This document shows, one piece after another, positions 43,500-52,348 of a stretch of 64,000 nt of DNA. The notes beneath the pieces were generated by a model. It saw only the letters and a program-made list of their open reading frames with translations, did no database searches and was not told the origin of the DNA. Source of the DNA: Zeaxanthinibacter enoshimensis (GTDB taxonomy: Bacteria > Bacteroidota > Bacteroidia > Flavobacteriales > Flavobacteriaceae). The position numbers and the translations under genes were made by a program. Location: the NCBI RefSeq assembly GCF_004362865.1, contig NZ_SNYI01000002.1, forward strand, positions 434,001 to 498,000. The letters run 5' to 3'. Position 1 is the first letter of the stretch, and each line of letters starts with the position of its first letter.

Positions 43500-45950
43500 A
43501 TGGGAGATTTTAATTTTAAAAATATAGACAATTTGTCGTTGCAGGGATTGGATGAAGATTCAGAATTAATTCCCCTTCTTACCCCGGAGGACGAGGAAGA
43601 GATGAACAATGAGGAATTGCCATCTACATTGCCTATCCTTCCGTTGAGGAATACGGTACTGTTTCCCGGGGTAGTCATCCCGATCACGGCCGGCAGGGAT
43701 AAATCCATCAATTTGATCAAACATGCCAATAACGGCAGCAAGACCATCGGTGTGGTTTCCCAGAAAGACGAGGAAACCGAGGACCCGGGGGTGCGTGATA
43801 TAAACACCCTGGGTACCGTAGCGAGGATCCTGAGGGTGCTGCAGATGCCCGATGGGAATACGACGGTGATCATACAGGGTAAAAAGCGGTTCGAGATCGC
43901 AGAGGTACTGACAGAGAAGCCTTATATGACGGCTACAATCCGTGAAGCTACAGAGCTCCGGCCGGAACCAGGTAACCAGGAGTTCCTGGCGATCATTGAT
44001 TCTATCAAGGAGCTGGCGATACGTATTATCAGGGATAACCCCAATATCCCCAGCGAAGCTTCTTTTGCGATCAAGAACATTCAGAGTAATTCCTTCCTGA
44101 TCAATTTTGTATCCTCTAACCTGAACCTGGAGGTCAAGGAAAAACAGGAGTTGTTGGAGATCAACGACCTGCAGGAGCGTGCCCTGGCTACCCTGAAGCA
44201 CATGAACGTTGAATTGCAGAAACTGGAGTTGCGGAATGATATCCAGTCCAAGGTCCGCAGTGATATGGACCAGCAGCAGCGGGAGTATTTCCTCCATCAG
44301 CAGATGAAGACCATACAGGAAGAACTCGGTGGGGTCTCTTATGACGAGGAAATACAGGAGATGAAAGAACGGGCGGCCAAGAAAAAATGGCCGAAGAAAG
44401 TAGGGGAGCATTTTGACCGTGAACTGGGCAAGATGCAGCGGATGAATCCCCAGGTAGCCGAATATTCTATTCAAAGAAACTACCTTGATCTATTCCTGGA
44501 CCTCCCGTGGAATAAATTTTCCAAAGACAAATTTGACCTGAAGCGGGCCCAGAAGATCCTGGACCGCGATCATTATGGACTTGAAGACGTAAAGCGCAGG
44601 ATCATTGAATACCTGGCCGTTCTGAAACTACGGAACGACATGAAATCACCCATCCTCTGCTTATATGGACCTCCCGGGGTAGGGAAGACCTCCCTCGGAA
44701 AATCCGTGGCAGAAGCCTTGGGCAGGGAGTACGTGCGAATGTCTCTCGGCGGTCTGAGAGACGAGGCAGAGATCCGCGGACACCGGAAGACCTACATCGG
44801 GGCTATGCCTGGTAGAATCATCCAGAGTCTTAAGAAGGCAGGAACCTCTAACCCTGTATTTATCCTGGATGAGATCGATAAACTAGCCAGCAGTAACCAG
44901 GGAGATCCTTCCTCTGCAATGCTGGAGGTGCTGGACCCGGAACAGAACAGTGATTTTTACGACAACTTCCTGGAGATGGGCTATGACCTTTCTAAGGTAA
45001 TGTTCATCGCTACGGCCAATAACCTGTCTACCATACAACCGGCCCTGAGAGATCGTATGGAGATCATTAATGTAACGGGTTATACCATAGAGGAAAAGGT
45101 TGAAATTGCAAAAAGACACTTGCTTCCCAAGCAATTGAAAGAACACGGCCTGACTGATAAAGACCTGAAGATCGGGAAGCGGCAGTTAGAAAAGATCGTT
45201 GAAGGGTATACCCGTGAATCCGGGGTGCGGTCCCTGGAGAAACAGGTGGCAAAGATGGTCCGTCATGCGGCAAAGAATATCGCCATGGATGAGGACTACA
45301 ATATAAAAGTGACCAACGAGGATATTGAGAGTGTGTTAGGCCCGGCCCGGCTGGAAAGAGACAAGTATGAAAATAATGAAGTAGCAGGTGTTGTCACAGG
45401 CCTGGCCTGGACCAGTGTTGGAGGGGATATCCTTTTTATAGAGGCGATCCTGTCTAAAGGAAAGGGGAACCTTAACGTGACCGGGAACCTGGGGAAAGTG
45501 ATGAAAGAGTCTGCCACCATCGCGATGGAATATATCAAATCTAATGCCGACAGCTTTGGGATCGACTCGGATGTCTTTGACAAGTACAATGTACACATCC
45601 ACGTACCCGAAGGAGCTACTCCCAAAGACGGTCCAAGTGCCGGGGTCACTATGCTGACCTCCCTGGTATCCCTCTTTACCCAGAAGAAGGTGAAGAAGAG
45701 TATTGCCATGACCGGTGAGATCACCCTCAGGGGGAAGGTACTGCCGGTAGGGGGTATCAAGGAAAAGATACTTGCAGCAAAGAGAGCGCGGATCCGTGAG
45801 ATCATATTGTGTGAAGAGAACCGGAAGGATGTGCTGGAGATCAAGGAAGAATATCTGAAAGGGCTTACTTTTCACTACGTCTCGGATATGAGCGAAGTAA
45901 TAGACCTGGCGGTCACCAAGCAGAAGGTGAAGAACGCCAAGAAACTATAA
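43500..45950 (+). CDS. lon: ATP-dependent endopeptidase Lon (LonA)
   Basis: Cytosolic AAA+ protease that degrades misfolded and regulatory proteins. The 816-residue protein has an N-terminal substrate-binding domain (from [19 protein letters not shown] near residue 45), a coiled-coil helical part, the AAA+ module with Walker [10 protein letters not shown] near 390 and Walker [10 protein letters not shown], and the C-terminal serine/lysine protease domain (Ser713 in [10 protein letters not shown] and Lys754/756 in GGIKEK). Full length. The acidic N-terminal 40 residues ([16 protein letters not shown]) are an extension usual in Bacteroidota. Its own terminator follows. Confidence 0.97.
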   Translation: MGDFNFKNIDNLSLQGLDEDSELIPLLTPEDEEEMNNEELPSTLPILPLRNTVLFPGVVIPITAGRDKSINLIKHANNGSKTIGVVSQKDEETEDPGVRDINTLGTVARILRVLQMPDGNTTVIIQGKKRFEIAEVLTEKPYMTATIREATELRPEPGNQEFLAIIDSIKELAIRIIRDNPNIPSEASFAIKNIQSNSFLINFVSSNLNLEVKEKQELLEINDLQERALATLKHMNVELQKLELRNDIQSKVRSDMDQQQREYFLHQQMKTIQEELGGVSYDEEIQEMKERAAKKKWPKKVGEHFDRELGKMQRMNPQVAEYSIQRNYLDLFLDLPWNKFSKDKFDLKRAQKILDRDHYGLEDVKRRIIEYLAVLKLRNDMKSPILCLYGPPGVGKTSLGKSVAEALGREYVRMSLGGLRDEAEIRGHRKTYIGAMPGRIIQSLKKAGTSNPVFILDEIDKLASSNQGDPSSAMLEVLDPEQNSDFYDNFLEMGYDLSKVMFIATANNLSTIQPALRDRMEIINVTGYTIEEKVEIAKRHLLPKQLKEHGLTDKDLKIGKRQLEKIVEGYTRESGVRSLEKQVAKMVRHAAKNIAMDEDYNIKVTNEDIESVLGPARLERDKYENNEVAGVVTGLAWTSVGGDILFIEAILSKGKGNLNVTGNLGKVMKESATIAMEYIKSNADSFGIDSDVFDKYNVHIHVPEGATPKDGPSAGVTMLTSLVSLFTQKKVKKSIAMTGEITLRGKVLPVGGIKEKILAAKRARIREIILCEENRKDVLEIKEEYLKGLTFHYVSDMSEVIDLAVTKQKVKNAKKL

Positions 45951-45976
45951 ATTAAACAGGAAGACTGGAATAACAG

Positions 45977-46002
45977 GCCCGTTGTAAAGCAGCGGGTCTT
46001 TT
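45977..46002 (+). terminator. Intrinsic terminator after lon
   Basis: CCCGTTG (45979-45985) pairs with CAGCGGG (45990-45996, one G-T pair), followed by TCTTTTA. Confidence 0.65.
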
Positions 46003-46066
46003 ATTTCAAAACCGGTTCGAGTTCAGAAAAACAGCAATGGTTACCGGGCCTTCCATCTTTTCTATA

Positions 46067-46074
46067 TATTTTTA
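46067..46074 (+). promoter_or_regulatory. -7 box of cmk
   Basis: TATTTTTA, one mismatch (final A), ending four bases before the cmk ATG; a near-leaderless transcript is predicted. Confidence 0.4.
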
Positions 46075-46078
46075 GCCG

Positions 46079-46783
46079 ATGAAAAAAATCACGGTTGCCA
46101 TAGATGGCTTTTCTTCTACCGGAAAAAGTACCCTTGCCAAACAATTGGCAAAAGCATTGGGGTATGTTTACGTGGACACCGGAGCCATGTACAGGGCAGT
46201 TACCCTCTTTGCGTTGCGGAACGGTTTTGTCGGGGGCGAGCAGAATAATATGAGCGCTTTGGTAAAACTACTGCCGAAGATCCGGTTGAAATTCAAATTC
46301 AACCAGGAACTGGGATATGCGGAAATATACCTGAACGGGGAAAATGTGGAAAACGAGATACGGACCCTGGAGGTTTCCAGGTATGTAAGCCAGGTGGCTG
46401 CCATAGAGGAAGTTCGCTTTAAACTTGTGGATCTCCAGAAACAAATGGGAAAGGACAAGGGGATAGTTATGGACGGCCGGGATATCGGAACCGTAGTTTT
46501 TCCGGATGCAGAGCTTAAAGTATTTATGACTGCTTCCCCAGAGGTACGCGCTAACCGCAGGTATAAAGAGTTATTGGAAAAGGGAGACCAGGTGAATTTC
46601 GAGGAAGTGTTGCAAAATGTAAAAGAAAGGGATTATATCGATTCTAACCGGGAATTCTCACCCCTGAAAAAGGCACAAGACGCGATTGAATTTGATAATG
46701 GCGATATGGGAAGGAAAGAGCAGTTTGAACGAATTTATAATTACGCGCTCCGCGTGATCGAGAAAATAAATAAGGACGCCTGA
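46079..46783 (+). CDS. cmk: Cytidylate kinase
   Basis: Phosphorylates CMP and dCMP with ATP. The 234-residue protein begins with KKITVAIDGFSSTGKSTLAK, the P-loop, followed by YVDTGAMYRAVTLFA and the CMP-binding VMDGRDIGTVVFPDAELKVF; the lid region RYKELLEKG and the C-terminal helix complete the domain. The stop codon lies in the loop of the terminator hairpin. Together with pyrG and pyrRB in the same window it is part of pyrimidine metabolism, though not in one operon. Confidence 0.96.
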   Translation: MKKITVAIDGFSSTGKSTLAKQLAKALGYVYVDTGAMYRAVTLFALRNGFVGGEQNNMSALVKLLPKIRLKFKFNQELGYAEIYLNGENVENEIRTLEVSRYVSQVAAIEEVRFKLVDLQKQMGKDKGIVMDGRDIGTVVFPDAELKVFMTASPEVRANRRYKELLEKGDQVNFEEVLQNVKERDYIDSNREFSPLKKAQDAIEFDNGDMGRKEQFERIYNYALRVIEKINKDA

Positions 46784-46796
46784 GAGGCGTCCTTTG
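46773..46796. terminator. Hairpin terminator containing the cmk stop codon
   Basis: AGGACGCC (46773-46780)/GGCGTCCT (46786-46793) form a perfect 8-bp stem; the five-base loop contains the cmk TGA. TTTG follows on the plus strand and an A/T-rich run on the other, so it may serve the convergent LysM gene too. Confidence 0.75.
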
Positions 46797-46817
46797 TTCT
46801 TTAAAAGAAGTAGACCT

Positions 46818-47198
46818 CTATACCTTTGGGATCACCAATACCTGGTCCGGGTAAATGACATCCGGGTTGTTCAGGATGCTGGTATTCGCCGAAAATATCT
46901 CTTTATACTTCATGGCGTCCCCGTAATAATGCTTAGCGATCTTACTGAGAGACTCACCGCTTTTAACCACGTGGCGGTGGTATACAGAATCGTCTTCAAC
47001 AGTGATATTCGCTTTGATGTCTGATGGTTTTTCGCCACCGATCTCCTTGATTTTATCCCAGATAAGGTCTTTTTCGTACTGTGTCTGTGCCATCCCTTTA
47101 ACTTTAAGGGTTCCTCCTTCTTCAGTAACGTTTCCGTCTTTGATTCCCAATCTTTCTCCAAGATCAAGAACTGGTTGGTATTTCGCTTTTACACTCAT
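46818..47198 (-). CDS. BON-LysM domain protein (Kbp/YgaU-like)
   Basis: A 126-residue protein with a BON-type domain at about 15-70 (VTEEGGTLKVKGMAQTQYEK, then LIWDKIKEIG) and a LysM domain at about 78-125 (HVVKSGESLSKIAKHYYGD, ending VIYPDQVLVIPKV). The order and length resemble E. coli Kbp (YgaU), a cytosolic potassium-binding protein. No signal peptide is seen, consistent with cytosolic location despite the LysM module. Potassium sensing is inferred by homology. Convergent with cmk. Confidence 0.88.
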   Translation of the reverse strand: MSVKAKYQPVLDLGERLGIKDGNVTEEGGTLKVKGMAQTQYEKDLIWDKIKEIGGEKPSDIKANITVEDDSVYHRHVVKSGESLSKIAKHYYGDAMKYKEIFSANTSILNNPDVIYPDQVLVIPKV

Positions 47199-47300
47199 GA
47201 ACCTAACTTTTATAATTAATAATGTTCTAAGATACGAAATCCGTGACCTGCACGGCGATCATTCCTGATGTTTTATGCGCTTAATAACAATCAAAAATTG

Positions 47301-47331
47301 TTTGTAATACAAATATTTAGTTGTATTTTTG
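47301..47331 (+). promoter_or_regulatory. Strong promoter of rpsA
   Basis: A full Bacteroidota promoter: TTTG -33 element (47301-47304), 19-base spacer, and the exact -7 box TATTTTTG (47324-47331). It is the best match to the consensus in this window. The leader to the ATG is about 115 bases. Confidence 0.8.
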
Positions 47332-47451
47332 CACACCTTTTTCAGCAAAGCATCAAGAGGAATTGGGTACTGAAAAATATTTTATACAAATAACTTCTGC
47401 GTTTATTGCTTAACTCTTGTAACAGCGTGGGATACAAATTTAAATCAGCAA

Positions 47452-49284
47452 ATGGCTGAAGAAAAAAACACAGCGACTGTAGATGAAACTGCAGGAGCAG
47501 AAGAAACTAAAAAAGCGACTCCCCAGAAGGATCAGAAAGAATTTCTTGAAAATTTTGATTGGGACAAGTACGAAGAGGGAATTGAGCGTGTAGACGAGTC
47601 CAAACTGGAGGAGTTTGAAAAGCTGGTTGCCGAAAACTTCGTTGACACAGCAGATGAAGAGGTTGTTGAAGGAACGGTAACTTACCTGACAGACCGTGAA
47701 GCAATCATCGACATCAACGCGAAGTCTGAAGGTGTTATCTCACTGAACGAATTCAGGTACAATCCTGATCTTAAAGTGGGCGATAAAGTAGAAGTACTTA
47801 TCGACATCCGTGAAGATAAGAGCGGACAGTTGGTTCTTTCTCACCGTAAAGCCAGGACTATCAAGGCCTGGGAGCGTGTGAATGAAGCCCACGATAAAGA
47901 AGAAGTAGTTAACGGTTACGTTAAGTGCAGAACTAAAGGAGGTATGATCGTTGACGTATTCGGTATCGAAGCGTTCCTTCCAGGTTCTCAGATCGACGTT
48001 AAACCAATCCGTGATTACGACCAGTACGTTGGAAAGACTATGGAGTTCAAAGTGGTTAAGATCAACCACGAATTCAAGAACGTAGTTGTTTCTCACAAAG
48101 CACTGATCGAGGCGGATATCGAAGAGCAGAAAAAAGAGATCATCAGCCAGCTTGAAAAAGGCCAGGTTCTTGAAGGTGTTGTTAAGAATATCACTTCTTA
48201 CGGTGTATTCATCGACCTTGGTGGTGTTGACGGTCTGGTTCACATCACGGATCTTTCATGGAGCCGTATCAACCACCCGAACGAGGTTGTTGAACTGGAT
48301 CAGAAACTGAACGTGGTTATTCTGGACTTTGATGACAATAAATCAAGGATACAGCTTGGATTGAAGCAGCTGGAGAAGCACCCATGGGATGCTCTTGGCG
48401 ATGAGATTAAAGTTGGAGATAAAGTAAAAGGAAAAGTAGTTGTGATCGCAGATTACGGTGCATTCCTTGAAGTGGCTGAAGGAGTTGAAGGTCTGATCCA
48501 CGTTTCTGAAATGTCTTGGTCTACGCACCTGCGTTCTGCCCAGGATTTCGTGAAAGTTGGTGATGAGCTGGAAGCTGTTGTACTTACCCTGGACCGCGAG
48601 GATCGCAAAATGTCTCTAGGTATCAAGCAACTTTCTCCGGATCCATGGACTGATATCACTACCAAGTACCCAGTAGGTTCCAAGCATAAAGGAATCGTTC
48701 GTAACTTCACCAACTTTGGTGTATTCGTAGAACTGGAAGAAGGTATTGATGGATTGATCTACATCTCTGATCTGTCCTGGACTAAGAAGATCAAGCACCC
48801 ATCAGAATTTGTAGCCGTAGGGGATACCCTGGAGGTAGAAGTTCTGGAACTGGATGTTGACGGTCGTAAGCTTAGCCTGGGTCACAAGCAGACCACGGAG
48901 AATCCTTGGGATAAGTACGAAGAGGAGTACGGACTGGATACAGTTCACACCGCTTCTATCTCCGAGATGGTAGACAAAGGTGCTATCATTGAATTCAATG
49001 AAGACATCACTGCTTTTGTTCCACAGCGTCACCTTGAGAAAGAGGACGGGAAGAAACTTGGCAAAGGTGAAGAAGCAGAATTCAAGATCATCGAGTTCAA
49101 CAAGGAGTTCAAGAGAGTAGTTGCCAGTCATACTGCAATCTTTAAAGAAGAAGAGCAACGCAATGTAAAAGCTGCCAAGAAAAAGGCTGCTGCACAGGCT
49201 GAAGAATCCAAGCCAACCCTTGGAGATGCCAACGAGCAATTGCAGGCGTTGAAGGATAAAATGGAAGCTGGTAAGAAAAAATAG
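47452..49284 (+). CDS. rpsA: 30S ribosomal protein S1
   Basis: RNA-binding ribosomal protein that helps recruit mRNA, which matters in a phylum with little Shine-Dalgarno use. The 610-residue protein has an acidic, Ala/Glu/Lys-rich N-terminal region (about 1-65) and six S1 OB-fold domains, starting near EEVVEGTVTYLTDREAII, KEEVVNGYVKCRTKGGMIVD, GQVLEGVVKNITSYGVFID, GDKVKGKVVVIADYGAFLE, GSKHKGIVRNFTNFGVFVE and a more divergent last one (HTASISEMVDKGAIIEF). The C-terminal tail is Lys/Ala-rich. A consensus promoter and a strong terminator bracket the gene. Confidence 0.96.
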   Translation: MAEEKNTATVDETAGAEETKKATPQKDQKEFLENFDWDKYEEGIERVDESKLEEFEKLVAENFVDTADEEVVEGTVTYLTDREAIIDINAKSEGVISLNEFRYNPDLKVGDKVEVLIDIREDKSGQLVLSHRKARTIKAWERVNEAHDKEEVVNGYVKCRTKGGMIVDVFGIEAFLPGSQIDVKPIRDYDQYVGKTMEFKVVKINHEFKNVVVSHKALIEADIEEQKKEIISQLEKGQVLEGVVKNITSYGVFIDLGGVDGLVHITDLSWSRINHPNEVVELDQKLNVVILDFDDNKSRIQLGLKQLEKHPWDALGDEIKVGDKVKGKVVVIADYGAFLEVAEGVEGLIHVSEMSWSTHLRSAQDFVKVGDELEAVVLTLDREDRKMSLGIKQLSPDPWTDITTKYPVGSKHKGIVRNFTNFGVFVELEEGIDGLIYISDLSWTKKIKHPSEFVAVGDTLEVEVLELDVDGRKLSLGHKQTTENPWDKYEEEYGLDTVHTASISEMVDKGAIIEFNEDITAFVPQRHLEKEDGKKLGKGEEAEFKIIEFNKEFKRVVASHTAIFKEEEQRNVKAAKKKAAAQAEESKPTLGDANEQLQALKDKMEAGKKK

Positions 49285-49326
49285 TTTTCATTCCGATAAT
49301 TAAATTCACCCTGAGGTGAATGCTAA

Positions 49327-49353
49327 GACCCCGGCAGCAATGCCGGGGTCTTT
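49327..49353 (+). terminator. Intrinsic terminator after rpsA
   Basis: GACCCCGGCA (49327-49336)/TGCCGGGGTC (49341-49350), a perfect 10-bp stem with a GCAA tetraloop, followed by TTTATTTTTA. Confidence 0.92.
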
Positions 49354-49432
49354 ATTTTTATGGCCTTGCCCGGTGCTGATTCTTACATGATTATTCTATA
49401 GCACAGCCTCCTTATTATTAGGGATAATTCGC

Positions 49433-49440
49433 TATTTTTG
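49433..49440 (+). promoter_or_regulatory. -7 box of pyrR-pyrB
   Basis: TATTTTTG, exact, 28 bases before the pyrR ATG. The leader would be about 20-25 bases, too short for a PyrR-binding attenuator. Confidence 0.55.
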
Positions 49441-49468
49441 TCCTCATAAGCGCAGGATCAACCCACCT

Positions 49469-50008
49469 ATGAGCCAAAAAGTTTTGCTTTCTTCCAAAGA
49501 GATCAACATCATACTGCACAGACTGGCTTGTCAATTATTAGAAAATCATACGGATTTTAAAGACACCGCACTCATCGGGATGCAACCCAGGGGAATTTAC
49601 CTCGCCAACCGGTTGAAAAAAATCCTTATTGAAGAATACGGGGTCAAAAAAATAGATCTTGGATTCCTTGACATCACCTTTTACCGGGATGATTTCAGGC
49701 GGAGTGACAAGCCGCTGGAGGCCAACAGCACAAAAATGGATTTCCTGGTAGAGAACAAGAAGGTGGTGCTCATTGATGACGTGCTGTATACCGGGCGTAG
49801 CATACGCGCAGCGCTTACAGCAATACAATCCTTTGGCAGACCTGCCGAAATAGAATTGCTGGTGCTCATAGACCGGCGTTTCAGCAGGCATTTACCCATC
49901 CAGCCCAATTATCGGGGCAGGCAGGTAGATGCGATCAACCAAGAGAAGGTTAAAGTTCACTGGAAAGAAAATGAAGGGGAAGATATTATCTACCTGGTAA
50001 ATAAATAG
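49469..50008 (+). CDS. pyrR: PyrR-type phosphoribosyltransferase
   Basis: A 179-residue phosphoribosyltransferase. The PRPP-binding motif is VVLIDDVLYTGRSIRAAL (about 93-110), preceded by GMQPRGIYLANRL and the family's DITFYRDDF, and followed by LVLIDRRFSRHLPIQPNYRG. In Firmicutes PyrR binds pyr mRNA leaders and also has uracil phosphoribosyltransferase activity. Here no attenuator-like structure is seen before it or before pyrB, so an enzymatic role or a different mode of regulation is plausible. The pyrB ATG follows the stop after three bases. Confidence 0.92.
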   Translation: MSQKVLLSSKEINIILHRLACQLLENHTDFKDTALIGMQPRGIYLANRLKKILIEEYGVKKIDLGFLDITFYRDDFRRSDKPLEANSTKMDFLVENKKVVLIDDVLYTGRSIRAALTAIQSFGRPAEIELLVLIDRRFSRHLPIQPNYRGRQVDAINQEKVKVHWKENEGEDIIYLVNK

Positions 50009-50011
50009 CTC

Positions 50012-50938
50012 ATGGCAGAATTAAGTGTAAAACACTTGTTGGGAATCAAATATCTTAATGAAGCAGATATTGACCTGATCTTTGAAACTGCCGATCACTT
50101 CAAGGAAGTGATCAACCGATCCATCAAGAAAGTTCCTTCGCTCAGAGACATCACGATTGCCAATATCTTTTTTGAAAACAGTACCAGGACCAAACTCTCC
50201 TTTGAACTTGCTGAAAAACGACTCTCTGCCGACGTTATCAATTTCTCGGCCGGGCAGTCATCCGTAAAAAAAGGTGAGACCCTGATCGACACCGTTAACA
50301 ATATCCTCTCGATGAAGGTTGATATGGTGGTGATGAGACATCCTAATCCGGGTGCCGGGATCTTCCTTTCCAAACATGTAAACGCCTCTATTGTGAATGC
50401 GGGGGACGGTGCGCATGAACATCCTACCCAGGCACTGCTGGATTCCTATTCAATACGGGAAAAACTTGGTGATGTTGCGGGTAAAAAAGTGGTCATCGTC
50501 GGGGATATCCTTCATTCCAGGGTAGCGCTCTCTAATATATTTGCCCTGAAATTACAGGGAGCCGAAGTGAAGGTCTGCGGGCCTCACACCCTTATCCCGA
50601 AGTATATAGAAACCCTGGGGGTTACGGTGGAAAATGACCTTCGAAAAGCACTTAACTGGTGCGATGTGGCCAATATGCTGCGCATCCAGAACGAGCGTAT
50701 GGAGATCAGTTATTTCCCTACTACGCGCGAGTACACCCAGCAGTATGGGTTGAACAAGAAAATACTGGACAGCCTGGACAAGGAGATCGTGGTTATGCAT
50801 CCCGGGCCTATCAACAGGGGAGTGGAGATCACCAGTGATGTTGCAGATTCCAAGCAGTCCATTATCCTGAACCAGGTAGAGAACGGGGTTGCGATCCGCA
50901 TGGCCGTGATCTACTTATTAGCATCCAAAATTAAATAA
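50012..50938 (+). CDS. pyrB: Aspartate carbamoyltransferase, catalytic chain
   Basis: Makes carbamoyl-aspartate, the committed step of pyrimidine synthesis. The 308-residue protein has the carbamoyl-phosphate motif ENSTRTKLSFELAEKRL (around 58-75), the loop SSVKKGETLIDT with the catalytic lysine, MRHPNPGAG and GDGAHEHPTQALLDSY, and the aspartate-binding HPGPINRGVEI near the C-terminus. No regulatory pyrI lies beside it. Forms an operon with pyrR (three-base gap) and probably the STAS-like gene that starts six bases after its stop. Confidence 0.96.
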   Translation: MAELSVKHLLGIKYLNEADIDLIFETADHFKEVINRSIKKVPSLRDITIANIFFENSTRTKLSFELAEKRLSADVINFSAGQSSVKKGETLIDTVNNILSMKVDMVVMRHPNPGAGIFLSKHVNASIVNAGDGAHEHPTQALLDSYSIREKLGDVAGKKVVIVGDILHSRVALSNIFALKLQGAEVKVCGPHTLIPKYIETLGVTVENDLRKALNWCDVANMLRIQNERMEISYFPTTREYTQQYGLNKKILDSLDKEIVVMHPGPINRGVEITSDVADSKQSIILNQVENGVAIRMAVIYLLASKIK

Positions 50939-50943
50939 GAACT

Positions 50944-51279
50944 ATGATCTTTGATAAAGACGGCCAAACGGCCATTCTATTCCAGGAAAATGTATCGCTG
51001 CAAAAATTCCTTGAGAACCTGAAAGAGGGCTATGACAAGATCAAGAACGATAATATCATCGTTAACCTGACATCTTTTTCACGGCTCACCGCTGAGGATC
51101 TTCCTCTTTTTCTCGAGCTTTCCGATATGCACAGGGAAAAGGGTAAATCTTTTGTCATCGTGACGGAACAGGTGACATTTGACGATATTCCGGATGAACT
51201 AGTGGTAGTACCAACCCTGCGTGAGGCAAATGACCTTATCGAGATGGACGAGATAGAAAGGGACCTGGACCTGGAATAG
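50944..51279 (+). CDS. STAS-like (SpoIIAA-type) protein next to RNase Z
   Basis: A 111-residue acidic cytosolic protein with the alternating beta/alpha pattern of a STAS/anti-sigma-antagonist fold (NIIVNLTSFSRLTAEDLPLF, GKSFVIVTEQVTFDDIPDE, VVVPTLREANDLIEMDEIER). A conserved phosphorylatable serine is not certain; a Ser/Phe-Ser pair lies in TSFSRLT. It starts six bases after pyrB and ends 32 bases before the RNase Z gene, an arrangement often seen in Flavobacteriia. Function unknown. Confidence 0.75.
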   Translation: MIFDKDGQTAILFQENVSLQKFLENLKEGYDKIKNDNIIVNLTSFSRLTAEDLPLFLELSDMHREKGKSFVIVTEQVTFDDIPDELVVVPTLREANDLIEMDEIERDLDLE

Positions 51280-51311
51280 GCCTGCTGCCCGGCTCCTTAA
51301 AGGACTTATCT

Positions 51312-52217
51312 ATGAAAGTACATATCCTGGGCTGTTACGCAGCCACCCCCCGTACTCTTACGAATCCAACTGCCCAGGTACTGGAGATCAAGAACCATCT
51401 CTTCCTTATCGACTGTGGGGAGGGTACCCAGGTAGAATTGAGAAGGCAGAAGATCCGCTTTTCCCGGATTAATCACATCTTTATTTCCCACCTGCACGGG
51501 GATCACTTTTTTGGGCTGCCGGGACTTGTAGCATCTTTCCGGTTGTTAGGGCGTCAGAAGGCATTGCACATTTATGGTCCTAAAGGGTTAAAGGAAGCTA
51601 TCACCCTTTTGCTTAAGCTGGGAAATTCCTGGACGAATTACCCCCTTCTCTTCCATGAGCTGGTGGAAGATCAGCCGGTCACCCTCTATGAAGATGAGGT
51701 CGTCTCTGTGGATACCATACCCCTGGACCACCGGATTTATACCAATGGATTCCTTTTCCGGGAAAAACCCTCACCCCGGAAACTGAACGTAGAGGCCACC
51801 CGGAAATACAGGATTCCTAAAGAGTATTTCCAGTTAATTAAACAAGGTAATAACTACGAGCTTGAAGATGGAACCCTTATAAGCAACCGCGAACTGACCC
51901 TGGATCCTCCTGCGCCCATGAGCTATGCCTATTGCAGTGATACAGCTTTTAATCCTCGTATAGTGCCGCAGATCAGTGGAGTACAGGTTCTTTACCACGA
52001 ATCTACCTTCCTGCGGACGGAGCATCAGCTTGCTCTTAAAACAGGTCATTCCACGGCAGCCGAGGCTGCAGAAATAGCCAGGCAGGCAGGTGTGGCACAT
52101 CTGATCCTGGGGCATTATTCAACCCGGTACCGGGATATTGAGAAATTCAGGCAGGAAGCACAAACAGTTTTCCCCGAAGTTCTTCTGGCTGAGGATGGGA
52201 AATCATTCGAATTCTAA
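51312..52217 (+). CDS. rnz: Ribonuclease Z
   Basis: Endonuclease that trims the 3' trailer of tRNA precursors. The 301-residue metallo-beta-lactamase-fold protein starts with KVHILGCYAATPRTLTNPTA and has the metal motif SHLHGDHFFGLPGL (HxHxDH, about 60-65). Further ligands are in YCSDTAFN, YHESTFL and LGHYSTRYRD (HxxR). LFLIDCGEGTQVELRR is typical for RNase Z. Complete length for the short (bacterial) form. Probably co-transcribed with the STAS-like gene. Confidence 0.95.
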   Translation: MKVHILGCYAATPRTLTNPTAQVLEIKNHLFLIDCGEGTQVELRRQKIRFSRINHIFISHLHGDHFFGLPGLVASFRLLGRQKALHIYGPKGLKEAITLLLKLGNSWTNYPLLFHELVEDQPVTLYEDEVVSVDTIPLDHRIYTNGFLFREKPSPRKLNVEATRKYRIPKEYFQLIKQGNNYELEDGTLISNRELTLDPPAPMSYAYCSDTAFNPRIVPQISGVQVLYHESTFLRTEHQLALKTGHSTAAEAAEIARQAGVAHLILGHYSTRYRDIEKFRQEAQTVFPEVLLAEDGKSFEF

Positions 52218-52348
52218 GTACCCCGGAAATCGTTCTCCCGCAGCCACGGAAATTCCTTATTTAGCCGCAATAAAATATTGCAGCTGGCCCCCCTGAGATA
52301 TCCTTTGTTTTCCCAACTTTGCTTATCTTGTTTTTCTAAAATACGTTA

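Noticed and set aside
43566-44474. Open frame of 302 codons antisense to lon
   Set aside because: The sense frame codes for a full Lon protease; the antisense peptide has biased composition typical of shadow frames.
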